Positions 7,545 to 11,824 of a stretch of DNA of 11,824 bases are shown here, one piece after another; within the stretch, counting starts at the first letter, position 1; each line of letters opens with the position of its first letter. A model generated the notes under the pieces. It made no database searches. It had not been told where the DNA came from and saw only the letters and a list, made by a program, of their open reading frames with translations. The DNA comes from Microbacteriaceae bacterium. Its GTDB lineage: Bacteria; Actinomycetota; Actinomycetes; Actinomycetales; Microbacteriaceae. The position numbers and the translations under genes are program-made. The DNA lies in the NCBI GenBank assembly GCA_016463265.1, contig JAEMRP010000020.1, positions 1 to 11,824 of the forward strand, read 5' to 3'.

Positions 7545-8237
7545 TTATCGCGACAACTCGGCGAGCGCGTGCATCGCGGCGTCGGCCTGCGCGGTCTTCT
7601 TGCTCGACCCGCTTCCCGCACCGAGAGTCACCCCGTCACTCGTGACCGTCGCGTGGAACTGACGGGAATGATCGGGGCCTTCCGAGGTGGTCGCGTAGAC
7701 CGGTTTGCCCATGGAGTGACGGTCGCAGTGTTCCTGCAGAGCCGTCTTGTGGTCCATCGAGATACCGAAGCGATCGGACTGATCAAAGAGCGGTCCGACC
7801 AATCGGATCACCATCTCGGCCGCAGCCTGCTGACCGAGGCTGAGATACGTGGCGCCGATGATCGATTCCACGACATCGGCGAGAAGCGAGGACTTGTCGT
7901 GGCCACCGGTCGACACCTCTCCGTTTCCGAGTCGAAGGAAACCACCGAGGTCGATCGACCGCGCAACCTCGGCGAGGGCGGTGGTACTGACGAGCGCCGC
8001 ACGGCGCTTCGACAGATCCCCCTCGGGCAAATCGCTGAAGCGTTCGTACAATTCGAGTGTGATGACTTGTTGAAGGATGGCGTCGCCGAGGAATTCGAGG
8101 CGTTCGTAGTGAGTTCCCCCGTGCTCGTAGGCGAAGGACCGATGCGTGAGAGCCTGCTCGAGAAGTTCCGTGGGAATCGACACACCGAGAATCCCCGCGA
8201 GTTCGGCGGGGTCACGGAATCCTGGGGTCGTGGTCAT
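7545..8237 (-). CDS. rnc: Ribonuclease III
   Basis: RNase III is the dimeric, Mg-dependent endonuclease that cuts double-stranded RNA, processes rRNA precursors and trims structured mRNAs. The 230 residues include the catalytic domain with signature ERLEFLGDA at 45-53 (E48 and D52) and 'DVVESIIGA' at 121-129 (D121 and E124), which provide the four metal-binding acidic residues. A double-stranded-RNA-binding domain runs from about 161 to 229, ending in 'GSGSSKKTAQADAAMHAL'. Length and order are normal. The ATG start has no Shine-Dalgarno sequence. It lies 10 nt downstream of a long hairpin that occupies most of the 58-bp gap after rpmF. The same gene order (yceD, rpmF, rnc, mutM, smc) is common in actinobacteria. 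The hairpin suggests self-regulation, as is known for RNase III in E. coli and Streptomyces. Confidence 0.97.
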   Translation of the reverse strand: MTTTPGFRDPAELAGILGVSIPTELLEQALTHRSFAYEHGGTHYERLEFLGDAILQQVITLELYERFSDLPEGDLSKRRAALVSTTALAEVARSIDLGGFLRLGNGEVSTGGHDKSSLLADVVESIIGATYLSLGQQAAAEMVIRLVGPLFDQSDRFGISMDHKTALQEHCDRHSMGKPVYATTSEGPDHSRQFHATVTSDGVTLGAGSGSSKKTAQADAAMHALAELSR

Positions 8238-8247
8238 GGGAATGAGA

Positions 8248-8282
8248 ACAGCGCGCCGGAACCTAACGTCCTGACGCGCTGT
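8248..8282 (-). promoter_or_regulatory. Long hairpin between rpmF and rnc, candidate RNase III processing/autoregulation site
   Basis: In minus-strand RNA the arm ACAGCGCGUCAGGAC (8282-8268) pairs with GUUCCGGCGCGCUGU (8262-8248) across the loop GUUAG. Of 15 positions, 12 are Watson-Crick pairs, two are G-U wobbles and one is an A-C mismatch. The outer eight pairs are perfect. The sequence after it, UCUCAUUCCC and then the rnc ATG, has no U-tract, so intrinsic termination is unlikely. The position, just 5' of rnc, is where RNase III autoregulatory hairpins occur in other bacteria. It could instead protect the upstream rpmF message from 3' decay. The role is inferred. Confidence 0.6.
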
Positions 8283-8295
8283 CGTTCACAAAGAT

Positions 8296-8499
8296 TTAGA
8301 CGTCGGCGACCTTGCGGCCCTTGTACTCCATGAAGAGTGCAGTGCCGACGGAATCGGTGACAACCTTCGCGCGGTGCGGGAGGCTGTAGACGGTCTTGCC
8401 GTTCTCAACGGTCTTGACGAGCGTGGGGATTTCAGCCTTCCACTGCGAACGACGAGAGCGCGTGTTGGAACGCGACTGTTTGCGCTTGGGAACTGCCAT
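8296..8499 (-). CDS. rpmF: 50S ribosomal protein L32 (zinc-free form)
   Basis: L32 is a small protein of the large ribosomal subunit. The 67 residues begin with the universal '[21 protein letters not shown]' pattern and end with '[12 protein letters not shown]'. There are no cysteines, so this is the zinc-independent form in which the usual CxxC ... CxxC ribbon is replaced by '[16 protein letters not shown]'. The start ATG has the best-spaced Shine-Dalgarno sequence in the window. The gene begins 2 bp after the yceD stop, the conserved yceD-rpmF pair found in very many bacteria. The next gene, rnc, is 58 bp away, behind a hairpin. Strong translation from its own ribosome binding site fits the high demand for a ribosomal protein. 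Confidence 0.97.
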   Translation of the reverse strand: MAVPKRKQSRSNTRSRRSQWKAEIPTLVKTVENGKTVYSLPHRAKVVTDSVGTALFMEYKGRKVADV

Positions 8500-8501
8500 G
8501 A

Positions 8502-9059
8502 TTATTTCCTCTTTTTGGCGGCCGGTTTGCTGGCCGTGGTCGTGTCGTCAGAAGCCAAGGCCCCCAGGGCCGCCCATCGTGGGTCGATGTACGGTGAATC
8601 GGTCGAACGCGGTTCCATCAGCTTGTCGCCCGTTTCCGGATCGAGCCCCAGACAGTCCTCGTCGCACAGTGGTTGGAACGGTAGTTCTAACACCACCGCG
8701 TCTCGAACAAGCGGTTCACAATCCACGTGATTATCGTGAACCGAAAACTCGAGTTCCTCTGTAGGAGAATACGCGAAAAGTTCCTGGAATTCCACTTCGA
8801 CGGGGACCGCGATCTGGTCGAGGCAGCGAACGCACTCGGCGTCGGCGGTCGTTTGGACCTCGGCCGACACCAAAATGCCGTCATGGAGGCCTTCGAGTCG
8901 AACATCCATCACGATGGTTGTGCCCTCGAGGACAGCGGCGACTCCTTCGCCCAAACGGTGTGGGGCGGGGAATTCGAGATGTTTTTCACGGTCTTCACCG
9001 ATGCGCTGCGACACGTCAAAAACATTGATGTGGAAGGGGTTTGAGGACGAGGTCTTCAC
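8502..9059 (-). CDS. yceD: DUF177 / YceD-family protein, partner of L32
   Basis: YceD (DUF177) proteins are encoded next to rpmF across bacteria and are linked to 23S rRNA or large-subunit accumulation; the exact activity is unsettled. With the GTG start at 9059 the protein has 185 residues. '[19 protein letters not shown]' is near the N-terminus, 'CVRC' at 76-79, '[13 protein letters not shown]' in the centre, '[14 protein letters not shown]' at 131-144, and the family ending '[10 protein letters not shown]' at about 159-168 followed by a basic tail. Many relatives have 'GLCPxCG' where this has 'GLDPETG', so two cysteines are missing. C76, C79, C132 and C136 remain and could bind one metal. 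A TTG at 9080 would add seven residues. GTG is preferred because the family N-terminus fits and because TACGCT lies 6 nt upstream. Neither start has a ribosome binding site. Confidence 0.88.
   Translation of the reverse strand: MKTSSSNPFHINVFDVSQRIGEDREKHLEFPAPHRLGEGVAAVLEGTTIVMDVRLEGLHDGILVSAEVQTTADAECVRCLDQIAVPVEVEFQELFAYSPTEELEFSVHDNHVDCEPLVRDAVVLELPFQPLCDEDCLGLDPETGDKLMEPRSTDSPYIDPRWAALGALASDDTTTASKPAAKKRK
8507..8511 (-). promoter_or_regulatory. Shine-Dalgarno sequence of rpmF
   Basis: GAGGA, within AAGAGGAAATAATC before the ATG, leaves a 7-nt spacer, the most typical ribosome binding site in this window. It lies in the last codons of yceD, which encode the basic end 'KKRK', so both genes are on one message. 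Confidence 0.75.
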
Positions 9060-9065
9060 TCTTAA

Positions 9066-9093
9066 AGCGTAACGCCCCAACGCGGTCTGACAC
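9066..9093 (-). promoter_or_regulatory. Putative leaderless promoter of the yceD-rpmF unit
   Basis: GTGTCA (9088-9093, four of six matches to TTGACA), a 16-bp spacer, TACGCT (9066-9071), then TTAAGA and the yceD GTG at 9059. The -10 fits TANNNT with exactly 6 nt to the start codon. The 33-bp gap is non-coding if the GTG start is right, so coding constraint does not explain the match. Part of the start choice rests on this element, so the two are not fully independent. Confidence 0.4.
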
Positions 9094-9584
9094 TACGAAT
9101 AGTCCGCGGAATTCATAAATGCCGAGACGGCACCCGGGACATAGGGCGAGACATCCCCGCCCAGCGCCGCGACCTGACGGACGAGCGACGACGATACGTG
9201 GCTGTGCGCGGGGTTCGGCAACACAAATACGGTTTCGATTCCGGCGAGGTCGCGGTTGACGATGGCCATCGGCGTTTCGTAGGTGACGTCCACCTCGGTG
9301 CGAATCCCCTTGACGATCGCGTTTGCACCGACCTCCTGGCAGTAGTCGACCAGCAGTCCGACGCTCCAACTGGTGACGGTGACGCGCTCCGATATTCCCG
9401 CGTCGGCGAGTGATTGCTCGATAAGTTCAACACGTCGAGCGACCGGCAAGAGTGCGGACTTGGCCGGGTTGTGCACGACGACGACGTGGACCTCGTCAAA
9501 AAGGTTGCGCGCACGTTCGACGACATCGAGGTGACCCAGGGTGACGGGGTCGAACGAACCGGGAACCACGGCAAGCGACGTCAT
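9093..9584 (-). CDS. coaD: Pantetheine-phosphate adenylyltransferase
   Basis: CoaD (PPAT) transfers AMP from ATP to 4'-phosphopantetheine, giving dephospho-CoA, the penultimate step of coenzyme A synthesis. The 163-residue protein starts '[18 protein letters not shown]'. It carries the nucleotidyltransferase motif TLGH at 15-18, K42 in 'NPAKSALLP', '[20 protein letters not shown]' at 91-110, and the SSS motif followed by '[17 protein letters not shown]' near the end. Lys replaces Arg in the R-G-L-R motif, which is usual in actinobacteria. 'TPMA' for 'LQMA' and Q137 for the usual Glu are lineage-type variations. The frame is open for 54 more codons upstream, but those overlap recG and do not resemble the family, so the ATG at 9584 is chosen. 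It follows recG by 31 bp, has no Shine-Dalgarno sequence, and has a good promoter match ending 6 nt before the start. Confidence 0.96.
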   Translation of the reverse strand: MTSLAVVPGSFDPVTLGHLDVVERARNLFDEVHVVVVHNPAKSALLPVARRVELIEQSLADAGISERVTVTSWSVGLLVDYCQEVGANAIVKGIRTEVDVTYETPMAIVNRDLAGIETVFVLPNPAHSHVSSSLVRQVAALGGDVSPYVPGAVSAFMNSADYS

Positions 9585-9590
9585 GTGCCC

Positions 9591-9619
9591 AGCGTAATCG
9601 CGAGAGGCGCCGATGTCAG
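9591..9619 (-). promoter_or_regulatory. Putative leaderless promoter of coaD
   Basis: CTGACA (9614-9619, five of six matches to TTGACA), a 17-bp spacer, TACGCT (9591-9596), then GGGCAC and the coaD ATG. The -35 contains the TGA stop codon of recG. This is the best sigma-70/SigA-type match in the window. With initiation about 6-7 nt after the -10, the transcript would begin at the ATG itself, which explains the missing ribosome binding site. Confidence 0.55.
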
Positions 9620-11763
9620 TTCTTTGCGAGGAATTCCCGTTCGCGTTGCGACAATCGACGATCCAGCGCATCGCGCAACGCCGTGTGCGCACCGAGCGTC
9701 GGGTCGACGTCGAGAACCGCCTGTGCGTGAGTGCGCGCCGCCTCAATCACGGGGCCATCGACCGTCACTCGCACGAGGACGAGCCCGCTGCGACCACCCG
9801 ACTGGCTCTCGCCCAAGACGTCACCCTCGCGACGCAATTCGAGGTCCTTCTGAGCGAGTTCGAAGCCGTCGAGTGTAGACGCCACCGCCTCGACGCGATT
9901 GCGAGCCAGCGTGGTCTCGTCGGCATAGGTCACGAACAGTGCGAGCCCGGAGACTCCGCCACGACCGACCCGCCCGCGAAGTTGGTGCAGCTGACTCACG
10001 CCGAATCGGTCAGCGTCGAGCACGACCATCGTCGAGGCGTTGGGAACGTCGACGCCAACCTCAATGACCGTTGTCGCCACGAGAACGTCAATCGCACCCG
10101 CGGCGAACGCGGTCATGGTCGCATCTTTCTCGTCACCAGAGAGACGGCCGTGAATCATTTCGACACGGCGACCAGGAAGCGCGGAGCGAACGACTGGAAG
10201 AATTTCGGTCACGCTGGCGCGCGGCGCGGCGGCGGGAATGTCGTCGACCAGATCGGCGTCGCCGTCCGTCGTCGTGGCGTCGATCGCCGAACACACGACG
10301 AAGCCTTGTCGACCGGCGTCGATTTCTTCACCGAGACGCGTCCAGACACGCGAAATCCACGCAGGATGGTCGACGAGTGGAACGACGTGCGAGGTGATTG
10401 GCGCGCGACCGGCCGGCAGAGTTCGAATCGTCGAGATATCGAGGTCTCCGAACACCGTCATCGCGACCGTGCGGGGAATGGGGGTTGCGGTGAGGACGAG
10501 GACGTGTGGCGAGTTTCCCTTGCGTTTGAGTGTGTCGCGCTGCTCGACTCCGAAGCGGTGCTGTTCGTCCACGACGACGAGCGCGAGTTCGTTGAAGGTC
10601 ACGGCGTCGGCGAGCAGTGCGTGGGTGCCGATGACCAGTCGAGCCGAGCCGCTCGCGACCGCGAGTTGAGCCCGCTTCTTCTGTGCCGCCGGGAGGCTGC
10701 CCACGAGGAGGGTCGGATTCAGCCCCTCGGCGAGGTCACCCAGAGTGGCCGCGATCGAGCGCGCGTGCTGCGTCGCGAGGACTTCGGTCGGAGCGATCAG
10801 AGCGGCCTGCCCGCCGTCCTCGATCGCGGTGAGCATCGCGCGAATTGCGACGAGTGTCTTCCCTGAGCCGACCTCGCCCTGAACGAGACGATTCATCGGC
10901 CGGGCGCGCGCCATGTCCTCATCGATCTCGGCGCCCACCGTTGATTGATCGGCCGTGAGTTCGAAGGGCAACGCCGAATCGAACTGAGCGCGAAGAGCCC
11001 CCGGCGTTCTAGGCATCGACACGGCCTCGGCGGCACGAAGTCGATCGCGCAGCAACGCGGTTTGAACCAAGAACGCCTCGTGGAATCGAAGGGTGTCGCG
11101 CGCCGTCCGCCACTCACCGTGGTCGGTCGGGCGATGAATCGCACGGATCGCCTCGGTCAGCGACATCAGGCCGCGGTCGGCTCGAACCGAATCGGGCACG
11201 GGGTCGTCAAGTTCGGGGAGGACATCGAGGACAACGCCCAGCGCTTTAGCGATCTGCCACGATGCGACCGTGCTCGTGGCGGGGTAAATCGGGATCGGAG
11301 TCTTCGCCCACAGCTCGGCAACCTCGTCCGACACGTTCTCGTCTTCATCGAACAACTCGTAGTCGGGATGCGTCAATTGTCGCTGTCCGCGGAATTCGCC
11401 GACCTTTCCCGCAAAGATTCCGCGCACGCCGCGGTGCAGCGCGTTCGCCCGCCACGCCTGGTTGAAGAACGTCAGCGACAGAGTTCCGGTCCCGTCCGAA
11501 ATGACGATTTCGAGAAGCGAGCCTTTTCGTCCATTCATCGGTCGATTGTTGACTCGAACGACCTCGGCCACGATCGTGACCGACTCGTCGAGCGGAAGGG
11601 AATCGAGCGCCGTCAGTTCGCCGCGCTCCGCGTAGCGCCGAGGGTAATGACCAAGAAGACCACCAACGGTGTCGCACCCGAACGCCTTGGTCAGCGCCTT
11701 CGAGGTGCGGTCACCGATGACCCGCGGAAGCGGGGTGTCGAGGAATGCGGTGGTTTCGGTCAC
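9616..11763 (-). CDS. recG: ATP-dependent DNA helicase RecG
   Basis: RecG remodels stalled replication forks and Holliday junctions by double-strand DNA translocation. The 715-residue protein has the N-terminal OB-fold wedge domain (about 50-150) that splits the junction. Helicase motifs follow in order: Walker A GEVGSGKT at 296-303, DEQHRFG at 399-405, TATPIPRT at 425-432, '[15 protein letters not shown]' at about 563-577, and '[12 protein letters not shown]' at 591-602. The C-terminal '[18 protein letters not shown]' at 640-657 corresponds to the translocation motif. The length is normal. The start is GTG at 11763, giving a family-like N-terminus. No Shine-Dalgarno sequence is at normal distance (GGGGG is 12 nt away). 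A TAGCGT hexamer lies 6 nt upstream. RecG is the first gene of the minus-strand series visible here. Its TGA overlaps the coaD -35 element. Priming helicases such as PriA are excluded by the OB wedge and motif set. Confidence 0.97.
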   Translation of the reverse strand: MTETTAFLDTPLPRVIGDRTSKALTKAFGCDTVGGLLGHYPRRYAERGELTALDSLPLDESVTIVAEVVRVNNRPMNGRKGSLLEIVISDGTGTLSLTFFNQAWRANALHRGVRGIFAGKVGEFRGQRQLTHPDYELFDEDENVSDEVAELWAKTPIPIYPATSTVASWQIAKALGVVLDVLPELDDPVPDSVRADRGLMSLTEAIRAIHRPTDHGEWRTARDTLRFHEAFLVQTALLRDRLRAAEAVSMPRTPGALRAQFDSALPFELTADQSTVGAEIDEDMARARPMNRLVQGEVGSGKTLVAIRAMLTAIEDGGQAALIAPTEVLATQHARSIAATLGDLAEGLNPTLLVGSLPAAQKKRAQLAVASGSARLVIGTHALLADAVTFNELALVVVDEQHRFGVEQRDTLKRKGNSPHVLVLTATPIPRTVAMTVFGDLDISTIRTLPAGRAPITSHVVPLVDHPAWISRVWTRLGEEIDAGRQGFVVCSAIDATTTDGDADLVDDIPAAAPRASVTEILPVVRSALPGRRVEMIHGRLSGDEKDATMTAFAAGAIDVLVATTVIEVGVDVPNASTMVVLDADRFGVSQLHQLRGRVGRGGVSGLALFVTYADETTLARNRVEAVASTLDGFELAQKDLELRREGDVLGESQSGGRSGLVLVRVTVDGPVIEAARTHAQAVLDVDPTLGAHTALRDALDRRLSQREREFLAKN

Positions 11764-11769
11764 AGTTTT

Positions 11770-11775
11770 ACGCTA
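11770..11775 (-). promoter_or_regulatory. Possible leaderless-type -10 element for recG
   Basis: TAGCGT fits TANNNT and ends 6 nt (AAAACT) before the recG GTG. No good -35 is found at 16-19 bp; the spacer is G-rich. The rest of the 61-bp segment up to the window edge holds no gene I can identify on either strand. Confidence 0.35.
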
Positions 11776-11824
11776 CCCCCGCTCAGCCTAGCTTCCCGTG
11801 ATTGGCCCCGTGGTCGCTAACCTT

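Noticed and set aside
9585-9746. A 54-residue N-terminal extension of CoaD
   Set aside because: It overlaps the recG 3' end, is Arg-rich shadow sequence, and CoaD normally starts a few residues before the GSFDP motif.
38-11807. 10-bp match GCCAATCACG near the left edge, inverted at 11797-11806 near the right edge
   Set aside because: A 10-bp match is expected many times by chance in a window of this size, and nothing mobile lies at either end.
11798-11824. Start of a plus-strand gene at GTG 11798 reading V-I-G-P-V-V-A-N-L
   Set aside because: Only nine codons are visible, with no ribosome binding site, no suitably placed -10 and no recognisable family.

Overview
The window is a compact block of housekeeping genes, almost all on the minus strand, from a moderately GC-rich actinobacterium. 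The gene order, the cysteine-free form of ribosomal protein L32, the CoaD variant with a '[11 protein letters not shown]' segment, and the RecG motif '[15 protein letters not shown]' all point to the Micrococcales, most likely Microbacteriaceae. That placement is my inference from family memory, not a database search.

Read in the direction of transcription (right to left), the order is recG (branch-migration helicase), coaD (coenzyme A synthesis), the DUF177/YceD protein, rpmF (L32), rnc (RNase III), mutM (8-oxoguanine glycosylase), smc (chromosome condensation ATPase), ftsY (SRP receptor), a gamma-class carbonic-anhydrase-like protein, and ffh (SRP GTPase). A short EamA-type transporter N-terminus follows. 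It starts inside the ffh stop codon and is interrupted by an in-frame TAA, so it looks like a remnant. Genes are separated by 2 to 58 bp and no classical terminator is visible between them. No stretch over 300 bp lacks a gene. No tRNA, rRNA, SRP RNA, insertion sequence or CRISPR array was seen. The first 34 bp hold only the tail of the broken transporter frame. The last 61 bp hold the recG upstream region and no gene I can assign.

The genes fall into functional groups: protein export (ffh, ftsY), chromosome maintenance and repair (smc, mutM, recG), ribosome and RNA processing (rpmF, yceD, rnc), and cofactor synthesis (coaD). All coding genes look intact, and I see no exotic defence or mobile system.

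The most interesting structure lies between the genes. Five genes have a TANNNT -10-like hexamer 6 or 7 nt before the chosen start codon (recG, coaD, yceD and ftsY at 6 nt; the carbonic anhydrase at 7 nt). A sixth, smc, has GATAAT at 6 nt. None of these has a well-spaced Shine-Dalgarno sequence. This is the arrangement expected of leaderless mRNAs, and it suggests that what looks like one operon is a series of genes each with its own promoter. A 14-base-pair hairpin immediately upstream of rnc is a candidate RNase III autoregulation site.
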